Position numbers and translations under genes: made by a program. The notes below the pieces were generated by a model. That model searched no databases and had not been told where the DNA came from. It saw nothing but the letters and a program-made list of their open reading frames with translations. A DNA stretch of 16,563 nucleotides, taken from contig JAGOCL010000015.1 in NCBI GenBank assembly GCA_017998755.1, positions 1 to 16,563 on the forward strand. The letters are read 5' to 3'. Shown here piece by piece: positions 1 through 7,612 of the stretch. The stretch is from Spirochaetota bacterium. Its GTDB lineage: Bacteria > Spirochaetota > GWE2-31-10 > MWDO01. Each line of letters starts with the position of its first letter. Within the stretch, counting starts at the first letter, position 1.

Positions 1-145
1 GATCAATACGGCGTTATCTCAAATAGATCAAGTAACCCAAGCAAATACGGCGAACGCCGAGGAATCTGCGTCGGCGGCGGAGGAACTTGCGAGTCAATCG
101 GAACAGTTAAAGTCGATGATAGCGCGTTTTAACTTGAGAAGTTAA
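1..145 (+). CDS. Methyl-accepting chemotaxis protein, C-terminal fragment (5' end outside window)
   Basis: The last 47 codons are visible, read from base 2 to the TAA at 143-145. The peptide is rich in alanine, glutamate and serine, with the run QANTANAEESASAAEELASQ followed by a short basic tail ending in ARFNLRS. This is the usual end of the cytoplasmic signalling domain of a methyl-accepting receptor: the returning coiled-coil helix with an E-E-S-A-S-A-A-E-E-L methylation region, then a short linker. Receptors of this type bind CheW/CheA at the hairpin tip and are modified by CheR and CheB, both encoded a short way downstream. No pentapeptide CheR tether of the NWETF type is present at the C-terminus. 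The ligand-binding part lies outside the window, so the stimulus cannot be inferred. Its base composition is GC-richer than that of the next gene. Confidence 0.85.
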   Translation, partial: INTALSQIDQVTQANTANAEESASAAEELASQSEQLKSMIARFNLRS

Positions 146-153
146 ATTGAGTA

Positions 154-187
154 GTTATTAATATTTTTCAGAAAGAAAAGTAATAAC
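154..187 (+). other. Stem-loop after the receptor gene
   Basis: Nine bases after the stop codon there is a potential long hairpin. The arms GTTATTA (154-160) and TAATAAC (181-187) are perfect complements. Inside them TTTTTC (164-169) pairs with GAAAAG (175-180), including one T-G pair. A 3-nt bulge is left on the 5' side and the loop is AGAAA. No T-run follows on either strand, so it is not a canonical intrinsic terminator. It could be a processing site or a 3'-end stabiliser. Energy was not computed. Confidence 0.35.
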
Positions 188-205
188 ATAAAATATAGAA
201 ATATA

Positions 206-234
206 TTGACAGATGAGTTTTTACATAATATACC
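206..234 (+). promoter_or_regulatory. Possible sigma-70-type promoter for the chemotaxis genes
   Basis: A perfect TTGACA (206-211) is followed 17 bp later by TATACC (229-234), a 4/6 match to the -10 consensus. It lies 28 bp upstream of the ATG at 262. The surrounding sequence is so AT-rich that the -10 call is weak. The -35 element is the stronger half. Confidence 0.4.
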
Positions 235-261
235 TATAAGTAGTACGATTGGGATAAAATT

Positions 262-1584
262 ATGAGATATTTTAGGTTGATAATATTTATTATTCTTGCG
301 ACGATTATCAATAATTTAATTATTTTAATCTTCAAAAATAATTTGGTAGTCCCGTTGATTTTGATAAATATTATAACAATATCTGCGTTTATATTCTTTT
401 TTAGGTATAAAAAAAATTACAATAATGAATTAGAATTGTTAAAATCGAAAAACGACTCAAAAATAACTCAATATATTAAAAATTATACAATTTTGGAAGG
501 ATTCATTCGTAAAAATATCGAAGGAGACGATTTCTTTTCAATAACTGAAAACGTCGCGTTTGAAAACGAAGACGCTTTGGTAAATTATCTTGAAAATTTC
601 AAAATTAAGGATAAAGCAGATTTATTACAAGAAAGTATAGTCAAGAATATAAATATTGAAAATTCTTATCATAAGATTCCTGTTATAAATCAACTGCTCG
701 AACAGTCGATATGTAAAACCGAAACCGCCGCGATGGAATTGATCGAAGTTTTTGACAATTTACAAGACGACGTTAAAAAAAGTTATATATCAAGTAAAAA
801 GAATATGGAAATCTTATCAAACGGAATCGGCGGTAAGGGATTTGAAGAGATAATAACAAACTCCAAAAATGCGATCAACGATTATCAAGACATGGTAAAT
901 AACCTTATAACAATAAATGATAATAATCAAAGCAAATTCAACAACGTCAATTTGTGGGTAGATAAAATATTTAACATTCTATTAGAGATAAATAATATTT
1001 CTGCAAAAAACAAGCTTATATCAATAAACACTTCTATTGAAGCGGCAAGATTTGGCGGCGAAGGAAGGGGCTTTCAAATATTGGCAAAGGAAATGAGAAC
1101 TTTAAACGAGCATATTGACAAACTAACGGGCGAAGTTAATAATAATATGAAATCGTTTAAGAAGTTTATCGAAGAGATTATAAAAGACTGGAACTTAAAA
1201 AATAATGAAATTATTGATAATATAAAGAATAACAAAGATAACTCGGATAATATTAATAATCTTTTGAATTCTTCGTTTGATTTAATTAATGATACGTTTA
1301 AAAATTCGTTTCTGTCTATTGAAAATATTGAAAATAAACTCAATAGAGCTATATCCTCTCTACAATTTCAAGATATTACGAGACAACAGATAGAAAGCGT
1401 TATGAAGATTATAACTACAATTAGAGACGATATTTCTGAATATTATAACAACCTTATTTTAAGCGGAATTGATATAAAAATCTCTCAAAATAATAATTAT
1501 ATCGATAAAATAAAGAATGAAGTATTGAAAACTGTCAAACACTTTGACGAAGAACAAATTTCAAACGTAATGGAGGGAAAATAA
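262..1584 (+). CDS. Membrane-anchored, sensorless chemoreceptor-like protein with a CheZ-type phosphatase motif
   Basis: This 440-residue protein has two hydrophobic segments (about residues 6-24 and 30-48) separated by only a few polar residues, so there is no periplasmic sensor domain. A long, asparagine-rich helical cytoplasmic region follows. Residues 254-274 carry the receptor hairpin-tip signature, SINTSIEAARFGGEGRGFQI, equivalent to the conserved N-A-x-I-E-A-A-R-A-G-E-x-G-R-G-F of methyl-accepting proteins. Near the C-terminus, residues 367-376 read LQFQDITRQQ. This matches the active-site helix of CheZ (QDFQDLTGQ in E. coli), with D371 and Q375 aligning with catalytic D143 and Q147. 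I infer a receptor-like scaffold that may also dephosphorylate CheY-P. The gene overlaps cheY by one base (TAATG), so the two are probably translationally coupled. GGGA at 251-254, 7 nt before the ATG, supports the start. The receptor relationship is fairly sure; phosphatase activity is unproven. Confidence 0.8.
   Translation: MRYFRLIIFIILATIINNLIILIFKNNLVVPLILINIITISAFIFFFRYKKNYNNELELLKSKNDSKITQYIKNYTILEGFIRKNIEGDDFFSITENVAFENEDALVNYLENFKIKDKADLLQESIVKNINIENSYHKIPVINQLLEQSICKTETAAMELIEVFDNLQDDVKKSYISSKKNMEILSNGIGGKGFEEIITNSKNAINDYQDMVNNLITINDNNQSKFNNVNLWVDKIFNILLEINNISAKNKLISINTSIEAARFGGEGRGFQILAKEMRTLNEHIDKLTGEVNNNMKSFKKFIEEIIKDWNLKNNEIIDNIKNNKDNSDNINNLLNSSFDLINDTFKNSFLSIENIENKLNRAISSLQFQDITRQQIESVMKIITTIRDDISEYYNNLILSGIDIKISQNNNYIDKIKNEVLKTVKHFDEEQISNVMEGK
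1572..1577 (+). promoter_or_regulatory. Ribosome binding site of cheY
   Basis: GGAGGG lies inside the last codons of the preceding receptor-like gene, 6 nt before the cheY ATG at 1584. It fixes this start and shows that cheY initiation takes place within the upstream reading frame. Confidence 0.75.
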
Positions 1585-1943
1585 TGAAATTTTTATTAGT
1601 CGACGATTCTTCAACGATGAGAAAGATTGTCGGGTTGGCGTTAAAATCCGGCGAATATTTATTTGAAGAGGCGGAAAGCGCCGAGATCGCTCTAGAAAAA
1701 ATTAGCAAAGAAAAGTACGATTTTTTCTTAATCGACGTTAATATGCCCGGTATGAATGGGATAGAACTAACTAAAAAAATAAGGGGTATGTCAAATTATC
1801 AAAAAACTCCTATAATAATCCTTACAACCGAGAAAGAAGAGAGCTTTATTAGTCTTGGCAAGTCTGCGGGGGCAAACGATTGGATTGTGAAGCCTTTTCA
1901 AAAAGAAGTTTTATTAGAACAAATAAAGAAGTATTTAGCATAA
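1584..1943 (+). CDS. cheY: CheY single-domain response regulator
   Basis: This 119-residue protein is a receiver domain and nothing else. All key residues are in place: acidic pair D7/D8, phosphoacceptor D51 (in LIDVNMPGMNG), switch residue T81 and invariant K103 (in VKPF). An aromatic residue, W100, sits where E. coli CheY has Tyr106. Phosphorylated CheY would bind the flagellar switch and change motor direction or speed. The gene is preceded by, and overlaps, the receptor-like protein with a CheZ motif, and is followed 28 nt later by cheR. This context favours a true chemotaxis CheY over an unrelated stand-alone receiver. The kinase (CheA) is not in the window. Length and motif spacing are normal for the family. 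Confidence 0.92.
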   Translation: MKFLLVDDSSTMRKIVGLALKSGEYLFEEAESAEIALEKISKEKYDFFLIDVNMPGMNGIELTKKIRGMSNYQKTPIIILTTEKEESFISLGKSAGANDWIVKPFQKEVLLEQIKKYLA

Positions 1944-1971
1944 AAATATACCAGCGAGGTTTTGAAAATTT

Positions 1972-2835
1972 ATGGAGAATATTAACTCCGCTACTAACAG
2001 TACGCTATTAAATATTTCCGATAAAGAATTTAAATTATTATCGGAATTAGTTTATGAAAGAAGCGGAATTAATTTAACCGATAAGAAAAAAGCTCTTTTA
2101 CGCGCAAGATTAAACAAAGTAGTTAAAGAGTTGGGATTAAACAGCTTCAAAGAATACTACGAATACATTTTATCCGATAAAACCGGCGAATCAATAACTC
2201 TGTTACTTGATAAAATTTCAACCAATCATTCATATTTCTTTAGAGAATCCGGGCATTTTGATTTCTTGACAAACGGAGCTCTGCAAGAAATATTGACAAA
2301 TAAAAGAAATGAGAATTCAAATTCATTAAAAATATGGTGCGCCGGATGCGCAACCGGAGAAGAACCGTATACGCTTGCTATGGTTTTGAAAGAATATTTT
2401 AATAAAGAGATAATAAATTGGGACGTTAAAATATTGGCTACAGATATATCTTATCCGGCTTTAACTCAATCTCAAAATGGTATTTATCAAAAGGAAAAAA
2501 TAGATCCGATTCAACCTCTTTACCGGAATAAATATTTTAAAAAATACGACGACGAAAAATATCAAATTGATGAAAATATTAAGAAAATGATACTTTTTAA
2601 AAGATTAAATCTAATGGATGAAAATTATCCGTTTAAAGGGAAATTTGATATTATTTTTTGTAGAAATGTGATGATCTATTTTGATAAAATTACCAAAGAC
2701 AGCTTAATAAACAAATTCTATAGATATCTCAACAATCAAGGTTATCTTTTTATAGGTCATTCGGAATCAATATCAAGAGAAACGACTCCCCTGAAGTATA
2801 TTAAACCGTCGGTATATAAAAGAGTAAATATCTAA
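1972..2835 (+). CDS. cheR: CheR, chemoreceptor glutamate methyltransferase
   Basis: CheR transfers a methyl group from S-adenosylmethionine to glutamates on receptor signalling helices. The 287 residues match the usual length. The small helical N-terminal domain covers about 15-80. The conserved N-x-S-x-F-F-R-E segment is at 85-92, with R91 at the position of the arginine important in Salmonella CheR. The SAM-binding motif is at 122-133 (WCAGCATGEEPY), followed by LATDIS at 155-160 and FCRNVMIYFD at 229-238. The C-terminal HSESI at 263-267 is also typical. A GAGGT at 1956-1960 lies 11 nt before the ATG, a rather long spacing. The gene sits between cheY and cheB; the 2-nt gap to cheB implies co-expression of the two adaptation enzymes. 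Confidence 0.93.
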   Translation: MENINSATNSTLLNISDKEFKLLSELVYERSGINLTDKKKALLRARLNKVVKELGLNSFKEYYEYILSDKTGESITLLLDKISTNHSYFFRESGHFDFLTNGALQEILTNKRNENSNSLKIWCAGCATGEEPYTLAMVLKEYFNKEIINWDVKILATDISYPALTQSQNGIYQKEKIDPIQPLYRNKYFKKYDDEKYQIDENIKKMILFKRLNLMDENYPFKGKFDIIFCRNVMIYFDKITKDSLINKFYRYLNNQGYLFIGHSESISRETTPLKYIKPSVYKRVNI

Positions 2836-2837
2836 AT

Positions 2838-3893
2838 ATGAAAAGAATTAAGGTGTTAATAGTAGACGATTCGGCTCTTGTCAGAGACATTTTAGAAAAA
2901 GGGTTATCTCTTGATAAAGAAATAGAAGTAGTCGGAAAAGCGGCCGACGTTTATAGCGCGAGAGACAAAATTGTATTTCTCGAGCCGGACGTGTTGACGC
3001 TCGACGTAGAGATGCCGAGAATGGACGGCGTGGAATTCTTGCGACGGCTGATGCCGCAGTATCCCTTACCGGTCGTCATGGTGTCTTCTATGACTAAAAA
3101 CGGCTCTAAAGTTACATTGGACGCGCTGGACGCCGGCGCTGTTGATTTTGTTTTAAAACCTTCCGTGAAAATCGGAGCCGGTTTAAATGAAATGATGGAA
3201 GAACTAAGAGAAAAAGTAAAGAACGCTTCTACAATAGACGTATCGCGTTGGAAAAATAGTAAACCTTTAAAAATTAGAGAAAATCAGAATAAATCTTCAA
3301 TTTTACACAATTCGACAGATAAAGTTATCGCTATTGGGGCTTCTACAGGAGGAACAATCGCTCTTACAAAAATAATAAACGAATTTCCTCCGGATATACC
3401 CGGTACTGTTATAGTTCAACATATGCCGCCGGTTTTTACTAAAATGTTTGCCGAAAAGCTTAATCAAACGTCAAGCGTTGAAGTTAAAGAAGCCGAAAAT
3501 AACGATAGAATTATAACAGGAAGAGTATTAATTGCGCCCGGCGGATATCATTTGGAGGTCGTTAGATCGGGCGGATACTATATAGCTCAGATATTTGAAG
3601 GAGAAAAAGTAAACGGCCATACCCCTTCGGTCGACGTACTTTTTAATTCGGTTGCTAAAAACGTCGGTTCCAACGCTATAGGATTATTGCTAACCGGTAT
3701 GGGTAAGGACGGAGCCGGCGGCTTGTTAAATATGCGGAATTCCGGAGCTCGAACTTTTTCTCAGGACGAAGCGTCTTCTGTGGTGTTCGGAATGCCGATG
3801 GAGGCCTTCAAAATAGGCGCCAGCGAGAAACAGATAAATCTGAAAGACGTCAATAATGCGTTGTTGAAAACTATTGAAGAGATGAGAAAATAA
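2838..3893 (+). CDS. cheB: CheB, receptor methylesterase/deamidase response regulator
   Basis: CheB removes methyl groups from receptors and deamidates glutamines. It is activated by CheA phosphorylation of its receiver domain. The receiver covers residues 3-122, with D10/D11, phosphoacceptor D56 (in TLDVEMPRMDG), S83/S84 and K107 all present. A linker of about 40 residues follows, then the esterase domain at about 161-348. The catalytic triad is intact: S169 (GASTGG), H195 (VQHMPP) and D291 (TGMGKDG). The length of 351 is standard. No clear Shine-Dalgarno precedes the ATG, which lies 2 nt after the cheR stop, so translation probably depends on coupling. The middle of the gene looks GC-richer than its neighbours. 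Confidence 0.95.
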   Translation: MKRIKVLIVDDSALVRDILEKGLSLDKEIEVVGKAADVYSARDKIVFLEPDVLTLDVEMPRMDGVEFLRRLMPQYPLPVVMVSSMTKNGSKVTLDALDAGAVDFVLKPSVKIGAGLNEMMEELREKVKNASTIDVSRWKNSKPLKIRENQNKSSILHNSTDKVIAIGASTGGTIALTKIINEFPPDIPGTVIVQHMPPVFTKMFAEKLNQTSSVEVKEAENNDRIITGRVLIAPGGYHLEVVRSGGYYIAQIFEGEKVNGHTPSVDVLFNSVAKNVGSNAIGLLLTGMGKDGAGGLLNMRNSGARTFSQDEASSVVFGMPMEAFKIGASEKQINLKDVNNALLKTIEEMRK

Positions 3894-3907
3894 ATAGGGC
3901 TTAAATA

Positions 3908-5320
3908 ATGAATATATTGATAGTAGACGATGAAGAAGAATGTAGCGCCGCTTTAAAAGGGTTTATAGATAAACTTCCGGGTTGCGCCGCTTATACTGCA
4001 AATAATGGAATAGCGGGATATTCATTAATTAAAGAGAATAAATTTCAATTAATATTTTCCGACGTCGATATGCCGCTATTAAACGGATTAGAACTTTTAT
4101 ATCTGGTAAAATCTGGTAATTTCAACGTCCCTCTTGTTTTGATGTCGGGTAAAGAGGATGTTATAAAATCAATTAATGCTATCGATTTAGGCGTTTACGA
4201 TTTTATGTTGAAACCAATTGATATTATGAGAGTCAAAAAAATTATCGACGAAGTAAACAAACTTGAAAAAGATAAAAAAAATGACGATAATTTAACTATA
4301 GATAAATTAAAAGAACTTGACGATAGATTTTGTATAGATTTAAACTCTATAAATATTAATTATGGTAAAGGGGTAGATTTCGGAGATATAAGATTTTTTT
4401 CCGACCCGATGATTAGAGTTTATCGAAAGATCCAACGGCTACATAATTTTAAAGATATTCCGGTTTTAATAGAAGGAAAAAGCGGCGTCGGAAAAGAGGT
4501 GGCGGCGCGATTCTTACACTACAATGGAAAAGAAAACAACGCTCCGTTTATCGGATTAAATTGCGCGACGATAGGAAAAGACATTTTTGAATCCGAATTA
4601 TTTGGTTATTCTAAGGGAGCTTTCACCGGAGCGATAAGCGAAGGAAAAGACGGATATATCAGATTAGCTAATAACGGAACCTTATTTTTAGATGAGATAA
4701 CAGAAATTCCGATGGAATTGCAGTCAAAACTGTTAAGAGTTTTGCAAGAAAACGAGTATTATAAAGTAGGCGGTAGGGAAAAACAAAAGGTCGGTTGTAG
4801 GTTTGTTTTTGCGTCAAATAAAGATATTCTACGACTGATACGAGAAGGGAAGTTCAGAGAGGATTTGTACTATAGAATTAATACGTGTAATATCAGAATT
4901 CCTTCTTTAAGATATCGAAAGGAAGAAATTATTCCGTTGACTTTTTATTTTATTAATGAGTTTAATAAGAAATATAATAAAAACATTTCAAAAATAGAAG
5001 TTTCGTTTCTAAAAAAAATTGTATCGCGCAATTGGAAGGGTAATATCAGAGAATTAAAAAACGCTATCACTAACATTCTTTTATTTAACGAAAATAATAT
5101 TATAACAGAAGATATGATCAAGATTATCAATAAAAGGACGAATAAAGCTCAATCCATTAAAGATTTTGAAATCCCCGATAAACCTTTTGACATTAATTTA
5201 TTAATAGAAGATATAGTAAGAAAAACTTTGAAGAAATTTAACGGTAACAAATCGCAAACGGCTAAATTCTTAAATTTATCAAGAATTCAGATGTATAAAA
5301 GATTTAAAATTGAAGAATAG
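3908..5320 (+). CDS. NtrC-family sigma-54-dependent response regulator
   Basis: This 470-residue protein has three domains. The receiver (2-118) carries D7/D8, phosphoacceptor D52, S80 and K102. The AAA+ activator domain (about 160-410) has a Walker A at 190-197 (GKSGVGKE), the sigma-54-contacting GAFTGA loop at 237-242, Walker B with D262/E263, N304 in FASNKD, the arginine-finger region FREDLYYR (316-323) and sensor II GNIREL (378-383). A Fis-type helix-turn-helix (445-467) follows, ending in YKRFKI. All parts needed to activate sigma-54 promoters are present. One deviation is lysine at residue 191, where the family nearly always has glutamate (GESGTGKE). AGGG at 3896-3899, 8 nt from the ATG, supports the start. 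The gene follows cheB by 14 nt, so it is probably in the same transcript. Its targets and partner kinase are unknown; flagellar regulation in the manner of FlrC/FleR is one possibility. Confidence 0.9.
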   Translation: MNILIVDDEEECSAALKGFIDKLPGCAAYTANNGIAGYSLIKENKFQLIFSDVDMPLLNGLELLYLVKSGNFNVPLVLMSGKEDVIKSINAIDLGVYDFMLKPIDIMRVKKIIDEVNKLEKDKKNDDNLTIDKLKELDDRFCIDLNSININYGKGVDFGDIRFFSDPMIRVYRKIQRLHNFKDIPVLIEGKSGVGKEVAARFLHYNGKENNAPFIGLNCATIGKDIFESELFGYSKGAFTGAISEGKDGYIRLANNGTLFLDEITEIPMELQSKLLRVLQENEYYKVGGREKQKVGCRFVFASNKDILRLIREGKFREDLYYRINTCNIRIPSLRYRKEEIIPLTFYFINEFNKKYNKNISKIEVSFLKKIVSRNWKGNIRELKNAITNILLFNENNIITEDMIKIINKRTNKAQSIKDFEIPDKPFDINLLIEDIVRKTLKKFNGNKSQTAKFLNLSRIQMYKRFKIEE

Positions 5321-5374
5321 AAATAATTAAGTTTATCCATTTCGCTTTAAGTAATTATTTAGCTTTACTTTTTT
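5321..5374 (+). terminator. Possible weak terminator at the end of the chemotaxis cluster
   Basis: Directly after the regulator stop codon, AAATAATTA (5321-5329) and TAATTATTT (5352-5360) form perfect 9-bp arms. Six T residues follow at 5369-5374. An alternative shorter stem, AAGTAA (5349-5354) with TTACTT (5365-5370), runs straight into the T-run. Both stems are AT-rich and would be weak, so the call is tentative. Confidence 0.33.
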
Positions 5375-5391
5375 AGAAAAAGTTATAGAAT
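5364..5391 (+). promoter_or_regulatory. Possible promoter for glgX
   Basis: TTTACT (5364-5369) and TAGAAT (5386-5391) are separated by 16 bp, matching the sigma-70 boxes at 4/6 and 5/6. A short inverted repeat, GAATT-AGA-AATTC (5388-5400), overlaps the -10 and the likely start site. The elements partly overlap the possible terminator, and AT-richness makes chance matches likely. Confidence 0.3.
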
Positions 5392-5417
5392 TAGAAATTC
5401 ATAAGCTTATTTATCTT

Positions 5418-5423
5418 AAGGGG
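5418..5423 (+). promoter_or_regulatory. Ribosome binding site of glgX
   Basis: AAGGGG lies 7 nt before the ATG at 5431 and supports that start over internal alternatives. Confidence 0.6.
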
Positions 5424-5430
5424 TTGGGAT

Positions 5431-7572
5431 ATGTCAAGTTATAAATTAAAACATTACACAAAAAAGAAGATCTCCGAAGGCAAGTTTTATCCGCTGGGCG
5501 CGACAATTGTCGGGGACGGGGTAAACTTCGCGATTTATTCCGAGAACGCTACGGAGGTTTATTTATTGTTATTCGACGCTCCGGACGCCGATCCGACGGA
5601 TATAATCCAAGTCGAAAATCGCGACAGAAACGTCTGGCATGTATTTGTTCATAACGTCAAAGCGGGACAGCTTTACGGATATAAAATAGCCGGACCTTAT
5701 ATGCCCCAATACGGGTTGAGATTTAACGAGAATAAACTTCTTACCGATCCTTATTCTAAAGCGTTTTCCGGGAAATACTATAACAAACATAATTTGCTTT
5801 TGCCTTACAATCCTTTCGCTCAAGGAAAGGATCTTGTAATGGACAAGACTGACAATACCAAAATAGTTCCAAAATCGATAGTTATCGACGACTCTTTTGA
5901 TTGGGAAGACGATAAAAGTCCCGACGTGAAATTTGAAGATCTGATAATCTACGAGGCGCACGTTAAGGGACTGACGGCTCATAAATCGTCCAAATCCAAA
6001 GCTTCAGGGACATATCTTGGCGTTATAGATAAGATACCTTATTTGAAAGAGCTTGGTATAAACGCTATAGAGTTTTTGCCGGTTCACGAGTATTACAACG
6101 AGGATTTTCTTGTCGATAAAAAAATGACTAATTACTGGGGATATAACACCGTCGGCTTTTTTGCTCCGGAGATATCGTATTCCACCCAAAAGCGACCCGG
6201 ATGTCAGGTCGAAGAATTTAAGACAATGGTAAAAGAGCTTCACAAAGCCGGAATAGAGGTAATTCTCGACGTCGTTTACAACCATACTGCCGAAGGAAAC
6301 GAACTTGGGGCGACGATATCGTTTAAAGGGATAGATAATCCTACCTATTACGTCCTAACCGGCGACGCGTCTCAACCAAAGAGGTATTATATGAATCATA
6401 CCGGTTGCGGCAATTCGTTAAACCTTGCCAACCCGGCGGTAATAAGATTGGTAATGGATTCGTTGAGATACTGGGTAAAAGAGATGCGAGTGGACGGATT
6501 TAGGTTTGATCTCGCCTCGGTATTAGGTCGGGAAACCAACGGTTTTTATAAGGGGTCGTCGTTTTTCGACGCGATATCGCAGGATCCAGATTTGTGTAAA
6601 GTAAAACTGATCGCCGAGCCGTGGGATCTTGGAACTTACGAAGTCGGCAACTTTCCGATAGACTGGGCGGAGTGGAACGGTAAATTTAGAGATAATATAA
6701 GGAAATTTGTCAAAGGGGAAGCGGGGCAGTTGAAGGAACTCGGATCGCGGCTTACCGGCTCGGCCGACTTGTATCAGGACGACGGTAGATCGGCGTATAA
6801 TTCCATAAATTTTATCACATGCCACGACGGTTTTTGTCTGAAAGACTTGGTTTCGTATAACTACAAACACAACGAAGCCAATCTCGAAAACAACAACGAC
6901 GGTTCGAACGACAATCACTCGTGGAACTGCGGTTTCGAGGGGGAAACGGACGATCATAACGTAAACGCTTTGCGAATCAAGCAGATGAAGAATTTTATTA
7001 GCTGTCTTATGTTTTCATTTGGGACTCCGATGTTGCTGGGCGGCGACGAATTTGGACGAACTCAAAACGGGAATAACAACTCGTATTGTCAGGATAACGA
7101 AATTAATTGGCTCGACTGGGCGCTGATTGAAAAGAACAAAGATATTTTTAATTTTGCTAAGAAAGCTATACGGTTTAGAAAAGATTATGCGGTTTATAAG
7201 AGAAGGAAATTTTTTACCGGACGAGACCAAAACGATAATCTTGTCGCCGATATTCAGTGGTACGGCGAAAATCTAAATTCGCCGGATTGGAATAATCCCA
7301 ACGCGAAACTGATATGTTGCTTGATCGACGGGAGCGAAGCGCCGACTAAAGAGAAATCCGAATACTTCTTATTCTATATTTTTAACGCGGATCACAACGA
7401 ACATTCAATTTTGTTGCCTGAAGTAAATAAAAATATGACGTGGAGTAGAGTCGTCGATACCAGCGCCGACGGCGGTAAAGATTTCTTTGAAAAAGGGAGC
7501 GAGATAAAACTTAATAATCAATCGAAGTATCTTGTAAATCCGAGAAGCGTCGCGGTTTTGATATTGAAATAA
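5431..7572 (+). CDS. glgX: Glycogen debranching enzyme GlgX (GH13, isoamylase type)
   Basis: GlgX hydrolyses alpha-1,6 branch points of glycogen or phosphorylase-limit dextrin in the cytoplasm. The 713-residue length fits the family. A CBM48-like domain occupies about 18-110, opening with YPLGATIVGDGVNFAIYSEN. The GH13 barrel follows with its conserved regions: DVVYNHT at 280-286; GFRFDLAS at 356-363 with nucleophile D360; AEPWD at 395-399 with acid/base E396; and TCHDGF at 463-468 with transition-state stabiliser D466. The motif GGDEFGRTQNGNNNSYCQDN (537-556) is characteristic of the GlgX/isoamylase branch. The C-terminal beta-sandwich spans about 620-713. No signal peptide is visible. No other glycogen gene lies nearby, so it is not in a glg operon here. 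Codon use is GC-richer than in the chemotaxis genes, with many CGAC/GTCG words. TreX-like or bacterial isoamylase activity cannot be excluded. Confidence 0.93.
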   Translation: MSSYKLKHYTKKKISEGKFYPLGATIVGDGVNFAIYSENATEVYLLLFDAPDADPTDIIQVENRDRNVWHVFVHNVKAGQLYGYKIAGPYMPQYGLRFNENKLLTDPYSKAFSGKYYNKHNLLLPYNPFAQGKDLVMDKTDNTKIVPKSIVIDDSFDWEDDKSPDVKFEDLIIYEAHVKGLTAHKSSKSKASGTYLGVIDKIPYLKELGINAIEFLPVHEYYNEDFLVDKKMTNYWGYNTVGFFAPEISYSTQKRPGCQVEEFKTMVKELHKAGIEVILDVVYNHTAEGNELGATISFKGIDNPTYYVLTGDASQPKRYYMNHTGCGNSLNLANPAVIRLVMDSLRYWVKEMRVDGFRFDLASVLGRETNGFYKGSSFFDAISQDPDLCKVKLIAEPWDLGTYEVGNFPIDWAEWNGKFRDNIRKFVKGEAGQLKELGSRLTGSADLYQDDGRSAYNSINFITCHDGFCLKDLVSYNYKHNEANLENNNDGSNDNHSWNCGFEGETDDHNVNALRIKQMKNFISCLMFSFGTPMLLGGDEFGRTQNGNNNSYCQDNEINWLDWALIEKNKDIFNFAKKAIRFRKDYAVYKRRKFFTGRDQNDNLVADIQWYGENLNSPDWNNPNAKLICCLIDGSEAPTKEKSEYFLFYIFNADHNEHSILLPEVNKNMTWSRVVDTSADGGKDFFEKGSEIKLNNQSKYLVNPRSVAVLILK

Positions 7573-7577
7573 TGTTT

Positions 7578-7606
7578 TTGACAAAATGACACATATGTGA
7601 TATTTG
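7578..7606 (+). promoter_or_regulatory. Promoter-like element with internal palindrome, upstream of the lipoprotein gene
   Basis: A perfect TTGACA (7578-7583) is followed after exactly 17 bp by TATTTG (7601-7606), preceded by TGA as in an extended -10. The spacer contains a perfect 10-bp palindrome, CACATATGTG (7590-7599), placed where a repressor or activator dimer could act. Transcription would start at about 7613, on or next to the gene's ATG, so the mRNA might be leaderless. Confidence 0.4.
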
Positions 7607-7612
7607 TTATTG

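Noticed and set aside
146..261. Search for sigma-54 promoters (GG-N10-GC) in intergenic regions, given the NtrC-type regulator
   Set aside because: None was found by eye here or in 5321-5430 or 14589-14768. The closest, a minus-strand TTGGCG near 14705, lacks the GC at the -12 position.
5569..5982. Open frame of 137 codons on the minus strand inside glgX
   Set aside because: It is antisense to a well-conserved CBM48 region. The predicted peptide has no recognisable motif and no ribosome site. Other antisense frames in glgX (6004-6285, 6523-6957, 7015-7230) fail in the same way.
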